Origin: Pisolithus tinctorius
Taxonomy: Eukaryota > Basidiomycota > Agaricomycetes > Boletales > Pisolithaceae
Direction: 5' to 3'
Length of the DNA stretch: 64,000 bases
NCBI GenBank assembly: GCA_024663395.1
Contig: JANFAH010000006.1
Location: 1,798,001-1,862,000 of the forward strand
Shown: in pieces, positions 1 to 11,367 of the stretch
Layout: each line of letters starts with the position of its first letter
Position numbering within the stretch: the stretch's first letter is position 1
The notes under the pieces: generated by a model
What the model was told of the DNA's origin: nothing
The model's input: only the letters and a program-made list of their open reading frames with translations
Databases searched by the model: none
Program-made: the position numbers and the translations under genes

Positions 1-3000
1 CTCCTGTGTGTCTTGTTGCAACTCCAAACTTCGCCTTCATGTTGCTGTTCATAGTAGTACTTGCGCCAAGGTCCATAAAATTCCCTTGATGACTTCTCTT
101 CGGGCGTCTCATAGTTGTCATAGTCGTCACGCTGTATATCGATCCCTTGCTTCTTCGATGACATCGTCTACTCTAGAACAGTGTAACCATAAGTAAAAAG
201 TCGCACAACTGAAATAAAAACTTGGGCTGTCGCATTCAGCACTTATGCTCGTCGGATGTCGTATCTTCGACGATCGCCATTGTAGTTCAAGTCATAGTCT
301 TCGCGCTTGTCTTTCTTCCTCGAAGTCACCATCGTCGGTGTGTTTCTCGAGTGTAGCTCTTGCGGTATTTCGTGCTCGTTGCACTTGTCGCTCTGTAGGT
401 TGATACCTTGTTTCTTCAAAGTTGTTGTCTATCATGTCTGTCGAATCTTGTATCTTCGGTGATCATTGCTGTAGATCGAACTGTAGTCTTCGTAGTTGTT
501 TCGCTGTACTTCGTTCGTGGTTTGTTGTAGCTTCGTTGATACCTTGTAAAAAGTCACACTCCCTAAAATGGCGTAGGTGTAAGTAAAACAGCTTAAAGAC
601 AAAACTAAGACTTGGGCCTTGGAGCCCACTCGGTGTGGTTTCAACACTGTTCACATGTCGCACCTCATGCTCTGAGTCTGAATTCCTCTGTCACGCTGCC
701 ATTTGTAGCAGTTCTTGTGTACGAGTCTGCAGAGTCGCTCCAAACATTCCTCTTGTGACTCCTCTTGGTTTCGCTCGTCGCTCCGTAAGTTGCTGCATCC
801 TTTCTTCTGATTCATTGTCTATTCTAGAAAAATGTACCTGTAAGTAAAAAGTTATGAAACAAAAACAAAAACTTGAGTCGTCGGGCTCCATTTCCACATT
901 CGTCAGATGTCGTATCCTTGACAATCGCTGTTGACGTTCGAGCATAGATTCTTGAGCCTTGATCACAGGGACGCTGGTTGCATTTCGTCGCAAGTGTCTG
1001 CCGTCCATTGTGCCTCGTTCCCAGTGAATGGCTGTTCTAGCCTTGCATGGCCACCGATCTGTTTCAAGCCTCGTTGTCGTCATTGTCGCTGTCACTGTAG
1101 TCGTTGTCGCTGTCACTGTAGTCGCTGTCGTTGTCCCTTGTACCGCGATCGTTGTCCATCATAGACATCTGGCCTCCCTAGAATAACGAAGGTGTAAGTA
1201 AACTATCATAGGACTAAAACAGAACTTCGAGCGTTTGAGCTCGGTGGTCTTCATCGCGTGTTTTTTCCTTTGGATGGCAATTCTTGCCTCGTGTCACACT
1301 CGCTCTTGTATCCTCGATGGTCGTTGTTGTAGATCGAACCGTAGTCGTCGCCCTTGTTTCGCTGTATGTCCGAGTGTCTTCTGTTCATGGTCCTGCGTAG
1401 ATTCTCGTGCCGCGACCGTGCTTCATCGTAGGTATCTCTCACTCTTCCTAGAGTAGGAGAGCTGTAAGTAAAATGCTATGAAATCAAAATAAAACCTTGA
1501 GCTGTAATGCTCAATATCTGCGCTCGTCACGCCCTGTCTCCATTGAATGGCTGTTCTAGCCTCACGCAATCTTCGATCTGTGCCAAGTGTTGTCATTGTC
1601 ATCATTCTTAGTACTGCAGTTCCTCGGATGTCAGTCGCTTTTCATCGCATACTCTTGTACTCCCTAGAATAGCGTAGATGTAAGTAAAACGTTTCAAATT
1701 CTAAACGAACCGTTGAGCCTTCGAGCTCAATATCCCCCATCACACTCCAACCCCATCGAACGGCATATTCGATCTCGCCTGGCTGTCGATCTCCGCTAGG
1801 TCTTGTCATCATCATCGTTTCTTGTATCGCGATGGCCTGGGTGTCGCTCGTACATCGTTGTGTATAGCCGTTTTCCCTCCATGGAATGGCACTTCCGCTC
1901 TCGCATGAGCGTCGGTCCGCACTCAGTGCAACCGTCTTTGTCATTCCTTGTACCATGATCGCTCAGACGTCGGTCGGTCTCCGTCGCATGTACCAGCTTT
2001 CTCCTGCGTAGAATAGCTGTAAGTAAAACATTTTGAAACTAAAACAAACCTGTGAGCTGTTGGGCTCTCCATCTGCGCTCTTTGCACCCCGTTTCCATCG
2101 AGTGGTGCATCCGATCTCGCCTGGCCGTTGGTCCGCAGTAAGTGTAACCGTCGTCATTGTTCTTTGTATCACAATTGTTGTCCGTTGTGAATATCCGGTT
2201 TCCCTAGAGTAAGGCAGATGTAAGTAAAACGTTCTGCAATCAAAACCGACCTTTGAGCTGTCGAGCTCAGACCCTGTGCTCATTGCGCCCTGTTTCCATA
2301 GCACTGTCCTTCTCATCTCGCCCAGCTGTTGATCTGCACTAAGTAAAGTCGTTGTTGTTGACATCGCTGTCGCTTGAGTCGCTGCCATTGTCGCTTTTGC
2401 TGCTGTCGCCATCACTCATAACTGCGGTACCTCGCGTGTGGTACATCATTCACCCCATTCTTCATATCCTTTGGTCGCTGCGATCTTGCGTAGTTGGCCT
2501 GTAATACTAGATGTGTCAGTATGTAGTACTTGAGTGCGCGTGGCCACAACGCGCAGAGCGGTCACGTGACTCCGCTTAGTCAACATCGCAGGACTTTCTG
2601 CGCAAGTCCTAATACCGAGTGTGCGCGTCAATTCGCTCAATGAATCCTCGAATAAAACATTTATTGCTGATACTGTGTGGCCGTGGAACATTTCAAGTGC
2701 GAGGTCGTCCACCCTCGCCATGTGCTTCAACATTTCGACTCGCAAAACTTCTTCTGGCAGCTTCCTTCGTATGACGAGCCTCGATGGCTCCTCGATCTCG
2801 ATCTGCCTTGCAACAACCTTCATCTCGACATGACTTACATGCTGCAGCACCTTGTGTGAGTCAACAATCTCTTCGTACACAAACCTTTTTGCTTCGAGAC
2901 TGGCCACAGGTGTTTTGAGTTCCTCAACTTTGACTCTCGTGGGCTTCGAATGTTCTTCAGGCCTTTCTGTTTTGAAGTTGAGTGGTGCCTTTGACATGAG

Positions 3001-4232
3001 TGACTCGTCTGCTATCTGCCGAACCTCTTCGCTCACTGCAGGAACCTCGACGGTGTTTTCTTTAAGACTTTGACCTCTTAAGCTGAAAGTATCAGTAACT
3101 AGTTGAGAAACTTGGTGAGAATGAAATGAAAAACCCCCTTGAGTGCGCTCGCTCGCCTCAAATTCAATTGGCACCTTCGTCATGGGTGGCTCTTCCACTG
3201 GCTCAACTCACTCGAGCTCTGGTGTTTCCTGTAATTTCACAGTCAGTAGATCGCTTGTACCCGAAGTAGACTCCTCTATCTCAAAACACAGTGTGTCTGC
3301 AGCCTTCTTGATGTAGTCGGTACTTGGGCCTTTGCTTGCCATCTCCTCAGGTGAACTCAGTGGCTGCGCACGACCTGCTGATGCTGCCACTGGCATTTGC
3401 TCGTGCTGTGTGCAGTCCAGTAATTCCATAGGCTCCTGTATACCAGTTGTCAGTGAGTCGTGCACAGGTGAACTTGGAAAAAACTTTGTAGGCTGTTGCT
3501 GCTTGTCCAAACCAGATCCCTGGTCGCATCAGGGCTCATAGTAGTCTTCCGTGCTTGTTTGTGCTCGCTCCAAGCAAAATCCTTTGCGTAGTAGTCGTGT
3601 GGCTGTGTACATTACTTGCTGCATGGGCCATGGATCGTCCGAGTGTCGCTGTTGATCATCACGTCGCATTTTCCAAATGATTTCGCACTGGAACTCCTTG
3701 TTGAAGCTGTGCAAATACAGATCTTCAACTTCGTCAGCCTCGAGCTGTCTTGAGACCTGTAGATATGTCGCCAAGTTGAGAAAATTTAGCCTGTAAATTG
3801 TTAGCTCCTCTTGTGAATGGACTTTCCTCCTTGCAAGGCTGTCAACGAGACCATAAATATCGTTCCTCAAATACTGTCGATCCCATTCCCTAGATCCAGG
3901 ATATAAGCATGCAATGGCCACTGCAAACTCGGGCCAGCTCAAGTGCTCCTCAACAAACTCGCACCGCCTGCATACCAACATGCCCACTTGGCCCATTCTT
4001 GATCATCGAAACACTCCACATGTTTGCAAAGTCTTCGAACACTTTCGAGATACCTAAAAAGGTCAGTTGAGCATCCTGAGAATTGCGGTGCATCACTCGA
4101 ATGTCTTGGTGGCATTCCCTCGATCCACTCTGGCGCATTCTCGCAGCTTCTTCGTAACATTTTCACAATCAATTTGCCTTCAGAATTCACTCTCGACTTG
4201 TGTGACCTTCGTGAACATCGCTTGCCTGTCAT
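1..4232 (-). pseudogene. Decayed Gag-like and repeat protein of LTR element 1
   Basis: Read on the minus strand from an ATG at 4232. The first 95 codons (with APQFSGCSTDLFRYLE) and, after one frameshift near 3970-3990, the next 155 codons resemble the N-terminal Gag-like domain of agaricomycete LTR retroelements. From 3996 to the window edge one frame stays open except for TGA codons (low ends at 3529, 3208, 2446, 1963, 1642, 1423, 691, 463 and others). I found no TAA or TAG in it. After the Gag-like part comes an acidic Glu/Val-rich stretch (2446-3510), then a repeat region. No protease or reverse transcriptase is visible before the window ends. It lies just downstream of an LTR and primer-binding site, so it is the first gene of a retroelement. 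Family assignment beyond Gag-like is uncertain. Confidence 0.6.
188..2226 (-). repeat. Eight coding repeats with the core FYL-x-L-x-YSRE
   Basis: On the minus strand the protein repeats a block of the type ADRRPGE...W+xG...SSxVxFxxxxFYLHLxYSRE. The fixed anchor (plus-strand TAAGTAAA, coding the Phe-Tyr-Leu core) occurs at 190, 580, 841, 1195, 1465, 1681, 2020 and 2221. Spacings are 390, 261, 354, 270, 216, 339 and 201 bp. All are multiples of three although unit length varies from 67 to 130 codons. Seven spacings all keeping frame argues for a translated repeat rather than satellite DNA. Function is unknown. Confidence 0.75.
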
Positions 4233-4380
4233 TTTCTGCTTGAGTAGAAGACCTGAAAATTTCCTAACTTCTGAGTGCAGATTGCAGTGAAACTAAAAAA
4301 TTCCGAAAGACTTAGCTAATTGTTCTGAATGCTTGCAGTGATAAAAAAGGTGACTTCTTTTCCCAAAACAGACAGAACCC

Positions 4381-4398
4381 CCCTCGTGGTGGGCTCCA
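4381..4398 (-). other. Putative primer-binding site of LTR element 1
   Basis: On the minus strand the element leaves its 5' LTR with TC and then TGGAGCCCACCACGAGGG. A TGG start two bases after an LTR end is the usual position and form of a tRNA primer-binding site. I did not match it to a specific tRNA. Confidence 0.55.
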
Positions 4399-4400
4399 GA

Positions 4401-4676
4401 TGTAGGAATAGGTAATATAGATATACCTAGAAATAGTAATAGTCAGTAATGATGGGCAAGTATAACTCTCGACCCAAGAGGGAGGTTCTCTCTGGAGAAA
4501 AAGAAGTGTAGTAAAAATGTAAAAATGCGAACTCCAATGGAAAACTTAACTCTGTCTGTCTGATAGCTCTTGCCAGTCCTCCTGGCCCTTTGGGTACTCC
4601 CCAAAGTAATAAATCTAACTTTGACAACTCGCTGAATTGCAAGACTAAATCACCCTACTACTGAGGGCCTGTGACA
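4401..4676 (-). repeat. 5' LTR of LTR element 1 (276 bp)
   Basis: Plus-strand ends are TGTAGG and GTGACA, so the minus-strand LTR runs TGTCACAGG to CCTACA with the standard TG..CA termini. A primer-binding-like site and a Gag-like frame follow on the minus strand. The second LTR would lie left of the window, so no paired copy confirms the limits. Confidence 0.6.
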
Positions 4677-5646
4677 TGTACTGGTTGTTATGGTAAACTG
4701 AACTCATGTGAACACAGCACACGCGCTTAGTCAGCGACACGGCTGCTTGTCACTAAGTCCAGTGGTACAATGCAAAAACAAAAGAAGGAAATAAAACAAA
4801 GAAAACTCTCCACCCCTGAACTCATGACCAAGACAGCTTCTCCTAGGGAACTCGAACTCGTTCCCTACACCACGGCTTCTTCTACTACACTCGTTCCTTC
4901 TCCCATGCTGACTGGGGACAGTCAGCGTTCAAAGTCCCCTGCGGGGGTGACCAGCATACCACTTGATCCACCCCATATCAGACATAGTTCGTTTCCTTTT
5001 ATCTGTTTTACCCCAGGTTTCATCTGGAGACCTCTATTCCACCCTGGGTTTCATCCGGTGATTCTACTGATAGCTAGTCCTCGCTCAAAAAACATAAAAA
5101 CCGCTTACAAAAAGTCCAAAACTGTCCAGAAAAATAACAAAACACTGAATAAGTATATAGCCAAAACAATGTCTCTCCTATCTCTCTTACTAGTCTCGCT
5201 GATGCCGTCCTTGGCTGCCCTATACCGCGGATCCTCGCAACCACCCCACACATTTCCTCTTCGATCGCGCAGTCAGCATGCACCCCTTGATCTATTTTTC
5301 TTTCAAATCTCCTTCCATCTCCTTACATTTGATACACAAAGACTGTCCCAGCTACCCAATAAACAGTCCCTTCACTTCCTCTTCAAGAATCCATCACATC
5401 CTACCATCAAGATCGTTTCATGAGGACTTACCATTGAGAGAAGTCAAAAGTCGCATGAAGAAGACAAGTCGGGCGGTACCCTGTGCATCATATCCTACTG
5501 CGGCCGCACTATCCCACGGGACATCACCAAGCACTTCGAGTCGTTCGCAACTTCGCACAGAAGCAAGAAGAGCAGTATATTTAGTGCGGTATGCGCTGAC
5601 ATGCAGATGGGACAGTACAATGAATCTGAACTAACTACAAACATTC
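4677..5646. other. No gene recognised; one copy of a 43-44 bp direct repeat
   Basis: A plus-strand open frame here (4770-5423) has low-complexity, family-free content and is not supported. The only structure I see is the GGGGAC..GTCAGC repeat at 4907-4950, which recurs at 7036-7078. This is where the pol of LTR element 2 would be expected, but no pol domain is readable. Confidence 0.5.
4907..4950 (+). repeat. Direct repeat, copy 1 (GGGGAC/GTCCCC stem)
   Basis: Starts GCTGACTGGGGACAGTCAGC, continues AAAGTCCCCTGCGGGGGTGA. It contains two possible stems, GCTGAC/GTCAGC and GGGGAC/GTCCCC. It matches 7036-7078 closely. Confidence 0.6.
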
Positions 5647-6763
5647 CTATTCCACCCCAATCTTCTCCAGAGCTTCAGCGAGCTGATCGACACGCACCTG
5701 CAGGTGAAGGTATGTGGCCTGTGACTCCGCAGCTTCAGCTCGCAGCAGCCTCAGCGATTGCGAGAGGTCTGCCGCAACCTTGGCATCGAGCTGATTGCGC
5801 ACAGGTGCCTTCCCTTTCCTGCGCATGTGGCTCTTGACCACTTCGACTTCATCATCATCATCGTCGTCCTCGGCAGCAGCCCACTTTGACAAACTGGCCT
5901 TTGCAGCCTTTGCAGACCACACTACTTGACGTCAGCCATGGTTTTCTCATGGTAAAGTGGGCACCTACCAGTAACTGTGCCTGTCTGCATCTTCTTCCCC
6001 GCAGACTTGTTCGATTTCTTGCACCCCTGCTTGATGCACGCACAGCCATCGCAAGTCTGCCCGACGGGCCCAGTACAAGCCACCTTCTTCACCATGCACT
6101 GCGCACAGGGGATCTTGTGAAGGACCGAGCCAGGTGGGATAATGATCTTGGGCTCGTCCTTGTCTTCGCTCTCTACCACTGTTTGCTGCGATCGCTTAGG
6201 ACTTCAGTGTCAGCCACTACCGCACTGTCCAGATTCTGCACTTACCTTCCGAACTGGATGGGACACCACTTCGACGTGCGACATTTTCTCTGTCACCGCC
6301 AACACCTCGGCACTAGCACCTTGCTCGACGACGGCCTGCGTGACCACTTCTTCCATCCGCACGTCCTCGTCGGTCCTTCCACGCGCAATCTCCTCGGCCA
6401 CCCACTTCTCGTAGGCCTTGTCGGCCTCTGCCACTGTGGGCCCATCCGCAGCATCTATCTTGGTATCGATCCCCAGCTCTTGCCTGCGCTCGACGAGGGG
6501 GAACACTTCTCCCTGGAAGACAGTCAGTACTGTGAGCCTCAAAGACCTAGGACACTCACCATCCTCTGCTCCCATCTATGCATCCACATCACCTTTTCTT
6601 CCCATAGTTCCTCCTTGTCATCCGGGAGGCACTTCGCCTCAGCAACCAGCGCTGTGGAGGCAGCGACAAACTTCGCCTTTAAAGCGGTCTTCTCCACTTC
6701 AATTGGGTTGGGGGAGGCTGCACGTATGAGCTGGGAGAGACGGGGGGCATGGCTAGCAGACAT
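5647..6763 (-). CDS. LTR-associated antisense gene: Zn2Cys6-like cluster and coiled coil, 321 aa
   Basis: Four exons on the minus strand: 6763-6560, 6512-6246, 6185-5969, 5924-5647. Introns start GTGAGT, GTAAGT and GTAGGT and end in AG; phases join cleanly and there is no internal stop. Residues 70-157 are acidic and helical. About residues 184-213 carry six cysteines spaced C-x2-C-x6-C-x7-C-x2-C-x6-C, followed by a Lys-rich tail. This fits the spacing of fungal Zn2Cys6 binuclear clusters, though the Lys/Arg pattern is not the classic Gal4 one. Then come an Asp run (DDDDDDE), a basic patch and a C-terminal coiled coil (AADLSQSLRLLRAEAAES). The gene begins 310 bp from the LTR at 7074 and is transcribed away from it, opposite to that LTR. 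A homologue with the same placement is at 41715-42982. DNA or protein binding is an inference. Confidence 0.7.
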
Positions 6764-7035
6764 GATGAGAGTGATAGAAGGGGTTGATGATGGGGGGGGA
6801 GAATCAAATCGATGCAAAGGTTTGAGCCACACACTAACAATTATATACTTAGTGGCCATGAGGCGCTTGTGTCATCGGTCCAGACACCTATACGCGGTAT
6901 TCAACGGCCTTCTCGTGTCCCTTGGCTCTATGCTTCCTTCGCTTCTACACAGAACTCACTGGTGTTCTCGAACCCTCGGTACCACACTGTTGCCATCACC
7001 ATGCAGCAAGCTATTTATGTCCTCTGCACCACATG

Positions 7036-7078
7036 GCTGACCGGGGACGGTCAGCATTAAAGTCCCCCGCAGGTGTGA
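7036..7078 (+). repeat. Direct repeat, copy 2, abutting the LTR of element 2
   Basis: Begins GCTGACCGGGGACGGTCAGC and continues AAAGTCCCCCGCAGG up to the LTR start TGTGAGG. It is nearly the same as 4907-4950. Lying immediately before an LTR, it may include the polypurine tract region of element 2. Confidence 0.6.
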
Positions 7079-7729
7079 GGAATCCGCATTCCCTGGACAC
7101 ATATGCCCCTATCATTAACCATTCTGTGACTACTGTTACGTCCGCTCCCCTCTCGTGTTCACCGTTGTTCATGTGCTACCTTCCCACGCCCTCGCTCCCT
7201 CTCACGCAATGCTATACCTGTGGCCACTGTGCTCTGGTTGTTGTTTTTCCTCAGACTCTTTCTCTTATCATGGTCTCTATTCCTTTGGTGCTTGTAGTAT
7301 ACCCTCGGCCTCTGTTTTGGCCTGTCTTCTGTGTACGTGCTGTCGCACGGCTTTCCCTTACTGTACCCTGTCTTACTTAGGTTCCGGGTTTGTCTGGACT
7401 ATAAAGCCCTGTACTTAGGTACAGAATGATACCTTTTGGGCACTCGGAAGGTCACCATGAGTTTCCTTTACACTTTGTCTACACTGCACGTCTCGCATTC
7501 TGCCGCGCACGAACTACGTATACCGCTCGCACCACTCACATCGCCAGTACTATTCTGTGGACCATGCTGCACACGTCACAAACCACTACCGCTACAAAGC
7601 GCCGGGTCTCACCTTCTAGACTCAACAGTCCAGAATCCCTTGGGACGAGCAATTCGTTCCCTTCATTTTTTATTGTTGTTATCTAAGCCATCTAGCTCGT
7701 ATTATACAGCTACTTGGACTTTTCCTACA
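7074..7729 (+). repeat. 3' or solo LTR of LTR element 2
   Basis: Runs from TGTGAGGAATCC to TTTTCCTACA (TG..CA). It has a TATA-type promoter block, ACTATAAAGCCCTGTACTTA, near 7399-7418, a layout also seen in the other plus-strand LTRs here. The right limit is set where sequence shared with the LTR at 18223-18932 begins (7730). No matching 5' LTR is in the window, so the left limit is less certain. Confidence 0.55.
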
Positions 7730-7807
7730 GCGTCACTTCTCGTGCAGTCACATGCTTGTGCTTCATTGCACTTGATTCATGATGCAATATGAGTCGTCAG
7801 CATAACA
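7730..7807 (+). repeat. Truncated 5' LTR of Ty3 element 3
   Basis: The last 78 bp match the end of the LTR at 18855-18932 (GTCACTTCT..GCAGTCACATGCTTGTGCTT..GCATAACA). The upstream part is replaced by LTR element 2. The same orientation and the gag-pol that follows make it the remains of the 5' LTR of element 3. Confidence 0.7.
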
Positions 7808-7989
7808 GAAGATTTCGAATCACCCAGACACATCAAAGCCTGGATTACCTTCGGATACCTGTGGTCTGGAATCCTTGCTAGGCAAAATAGCCTGCAAAAC
7901 GACCACCTCCTGCCACTACTACAGGAACCACTGGTTTTATATCAGTGAGCTAGCCCCTAACCTTCAGCACTAACTTCCTCTTTGTCAAT
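7808..7989 (+). other. Leader of Ty3 element 3
   Basis: Untranslated stretch between the LTR end and the gag frame. No primer-binding site beginning TGG is evident. Confidence 0.4.
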
Positions 7990-9048
7990 GTGTCTTCGAA
8001 CTGCCAAGAAGAAGGAAGCAAGAGGCCTCCATCAGCAGCCTCTTCGTTCAAACCTCCTGTACCTTCTCGTAAAGGAAAAGAAGTCCTCCAAGCGAGGCCA
8101 CTTATTTGTCACCCTTTGGTGCAAACTCCAAACCCTCGTATAGGTCTTGAAGACCTGCCAGTAAGGCCCCAACTCGGGCAGGCAGCAGAATCGACCTCAC
8201 CCATCAACTTTACTTCATATCACAAACCAAGGCCTTCAAGCCCAGATATTGAAACTCAAGGGACAGCTGGACCAGCAGACCCCACTACTTCGTTGTCGAC
8301 TGACATATACCTTCCTACTACTTCAGCTGATCAAATGGCAGAAGAACTTGCCCGCCAAACCTCTGGACTAAATATCCAGGACCCCTTCACTGGCCAGACT
8401 AGGGTAACCCCCGAAATGGCTGCCAAGTTTTATAAGTCGCTTTTCAGCAGAGATGTGGTAAGGCCTAAAGGCCCCTCCTGAGGTTCTGAGGAGAAAGGAA
8501 AGGAACACAACTCTAGGGGAGGCAGACTGAAAGAAATTGGCCTGAACAAACCCTTCTCTTACAATGGAGCACACCAGGACTTTTCTGCCTGGTTAAGCAG
8601 CATCAAACTCTACCTTGCCACTAACGTCCATGTCTACTACAAAGACCAATCCAAGATCACGTTTACCCTCTCTTACATGGGAAGTGGTTCAGCCCGCACC
8701 TTTGCTGAGGCCTACATTAATGAAAATACAACCACTCTTGGAGACCTCAAGATCTTCGATGGATGGGATGAGTTTGTCACTAAATTGAAAGAAACTTTCC
8801 AAGTAGGGGATGCCAAAGCTACTGCACTGATCTACCTCTCTGCCATCTGTCAAGGGGACCATTCCCTTGATGAGTACATTGCAGATTTCTGCAACTGCCT
8901 CAACAAAGCCCAAATTTCCACCTGCGACACAACCACCACAGTGTTCTTTGGAAAGGGACTTAATGAGGAAGTCAACAAATGGATCCTTATGTCAGGTCCC
9001 AAGCCTGACACCATACAAGACTGGATCCAACAAGCAACAGTGGCACGC

Positions 9049-10855
9049 TGTCACACACCAAAGGTGTTTGGTGAGGTGGACATGGATGCAGCTGATGAAT
9101 GGAGATGAAGACCATAGCTCTTATGTGAAGAAGGACAGCCAGAAATGTCAGCAGTCATCCCTCACACAAGAACAAGTCATCAATGCCAAAGAAAAAGAAA
9201 GGGAGCAAGTTAAGCACTGGTTAAAATTCTTAAGTGCCCATGTATGGCATTCCAGTTTTCAACATATCTCTTCCATTTCTGCAGATACCGAAACCATTCC
9301 CACACTCGCTTGTAGTGCTCAGCCACGCGATCCTACCTTCCAAAATTGGAAAGGATTTGCGTGCTCCACACATTTCTACAGCACTCCCTCCAAAAGACAC
9401 TCATTTCGCTAATTCTTCTGATATGGCCACCTCCACATCAATCATTTCACTTGTCCCCTTTGCTAGGGACCATGGCTACATATCTACCAGGGGTTCCTAC
9501 CAGCTTCTGTCCTGAAGCATCCTGGTACATCCCATCCTCATCTGCCCCCTCCCAGCCCATCCAGCTTGGACGGTGCGTTCTTTTTGTCAGTATGACCTCT
9601 AGGAGGATGTTCTTTGGTTGCCTCAGGTCTGTCATTCACTTGGAAAGGTCTTATGTGGTCGTTTCAGTCTATCCAGTCCAAGAAGCATATGGATCCTTCC
9701 TCCCTGCTCCCTGCAATGTCTTCATACCAGTCTCATCCATCATTCTCCCAAAATTGCAACAGCTACAGTATAATCTACTGTTCTCCACTCTCCCTGATCA
9801 CATCCATGACAAGTATGATGCACATCTTGCCTCTTTGTTGCAAGATACAGCAGAAGATGCTCCCCCTTCATCCTCTCTTCCAACAGAGCCTCATTCATGA
9901 AGTATCTATTTGCTTCACTGAGAGGATGGTTTGGGGGGGAAAGTTGTGATCCCCTATGCTCCTGTCACCCCACAGACCCCCAAAGCTTGACCCCTGTTGA
10001 CATCTGACTCACCCTGTCTGCTTTTGGATGTACTGTATTGGCATCAGATCAGCACTGCCTCTCTGTCATCCCACTTTGGCCCAAAGGAGATCTCTTTGAG
10101 ATGTGACATGCACAGCCTCCCCCTAATGCAATTCCAGTGTGCTTTCCCAGTTTCTGACATTACTTGACTCATACTTTGACATTCTGACTGTCTTTGACTC
10201 ACCTATTGCCAATACTTACCAATCTTTTGCCCTTGCTTACTGATTCTTTGCTCTTTTGGCTTACTTATCCTTACTAATGCTCACCAATGCTTTCTAAGAC
10301 GATTACCCATCGCTTACATTCCTTACTCATCAGTTACCAATCACTTACCAAGTGTTTGCACCTTGTTTTCCATAGGCAATGCCCCTGTACTGTATAAATC
10401 ACTGTACTTAGATAGCTGAAACAGAAGATGTCAGAGAGCCCCTCTTGCTCGCATTTTATCATCTCTCAGTAAATCATTCATCAGCTTCGATAGTTGAGAC
10501 TTTATTAAGGGTCTAGCTATCATCTACTTCACTTATTATTGTCTATCATCAATCTACTTCGCTCCAAGTCCTCCCTGAGCTCAGTGCAGCTCAGGACATC
10601 AAATTAAGTTGCCATCCATCCTTCTGTAGGCTGACAGCAGTCTACCCTATTACATTCTATCGCATTCCTGCTCCTTCTTCATCAGGAGCATCCCCAATCC
10701 TCAGCACTCATCTTTGAGTGTTATAGCTTGCAAAAACCCACCCAAATCGAAGGTTCTACCATCTAGGTACCACATAGGCACACCACCACTCGCTCTTTTT
10801 GTCTTTTGTGTTGGTTTTGGTTGGTTTCCACCACTGAACCTCACTTTGACTCACA
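9049..10855 (+). mobile_element. LTR-like 1.8 kb unit, copy A
   Basis: Begins TGTCACACACCAAAGGTG and ends CACTTTGACTCACA. The same start and end occur at 15451-17302 and, inverted, at 26514-28381, each with different flanks. Inside are an ORF, many CTTACCAA/TTACTCA-type words, a TATAAA near 10392 followed by CTGTACTTAG, and a 3' part with TTGGTTTTGGTTGG. These look like LTR U3/R/U5 features. Flanking 4-mers are ACGC and GTGC; both could come from GCGC by CpG decay. Excising the unit plus 4 bp restores the gag frame. It is either a solo LTR of an unusually long type or a non-autonomous element with LTR ends. Confidence 0.75.
9423..9900 (+). pseudogene. Unit ORF, copy A (frameshifted)
   Basis: Starts MATSTSIISLVPFARD and continues one frame over (LPGVPTSFCPEASWYIPSS to LPTEPHS). 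Compared with copy B, 2 bp are missing in the AT run after GGCTACATAT, which breaks the frame. From there on it aligns with copies B and C through to the stop. No known family is recognised. Confidence 0.6.
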
Positions 10856-11367
10856 GTGCACAGCAATGGCCACCCTCAAGGTCTTCTCCAGAAAGGCAAC
10901 TTTCCAAGACTGATCCTACCTGTGGAAGCAAGAACAAGGTTCGCACAGATCAAAATCCTCTTCATCTCTGAAACTTCAATACTGAGACCCTTATGCCATG
11001 GATGTTGATCAGAAGTCCAAGGTCTGATCACAGAGCAAAGATCCTACCTGTTATGGATGTGGTAAGACAGGGCACATGAAGTCTAAATGCCCCTCATCTG
11101 CAACAAACAATAGGTCTTCCTTGGCCCACAAATTCCACACTCGCATCCTGGCAATGCTCGAGGAGCTCAACAAGAATTCCGAAGAGGAGGAAGATTCAGA
11201 ACCGACCAACCACTACAGTGGGGAGAATGACAAACCCACTGACAATGGGGGACTGAAAGGAAACCTGGATTTTTGAAAGGCTCCACTGGTGTAGCATCAG
11301 GAAGAAAGCCCATAGTATCTTGAAAGATAGAGGTTAAGATAGAAACTGAGAAAGTGTACAATTATGA

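Larger units (their letters stand above)
7990..11276 (+). pseudogene. gag: gag of Ty3 element 3, split by unit A
   Basis: The frame 7990-9048 encodes a Pro/Ser-rich N-terminus and a retrotransposon Gag domain (KPFSYNGAHQDFSAWLSSIK; LIYLSAICQGDHSLDEYIAD). It stops with TGA at 8479 and stays open after it. At 9049 a 1.8 kb unit interrupts. The frame resumes at 10860 and ends in a CCHC zinc knuckle, CYGCGKTGHMKSKC (11049-11090), typical of nucleocapsid. Removing unit A plus a 4 bp duplication (1811 bp) puts both halves in one frame, which then has only TGA interruptions (8479, 10911 and two more). The product would package element RNA in virus-like particles. It is now broken. Confidence 0.85.

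Noticed and set aside
188..2226. Repeats read as non-coding satellite DNA
   Set aside because: All seven spacings between anchors are multiples of three and one minus frame stays open except for TGA.
4770..5423. Plus-strand open frame of 217 codons
   Set aside because: Composition is Pro/Ser/Thr with no conserved motif and it crosses the direct repeat; nothing supports coding.
5886..7040. Plus-strand open frame of 384 codons
   Set aside because: It is the complement of the spliced minus-strand gene at 5647-6763, whose introns, phases and Cys cluster are coherent; the plus product is low complexity with no motif.
9946..10855. Unit A as a normal 0.9 kb LTR starting TGTGATCC after the run TTTGGGGGGGAAAG
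   Set aside because: The left border shared by all three copies is TGTCACACACC further upstream, and frame restoration needs the whole 1807 bp unit plus 4 bp.
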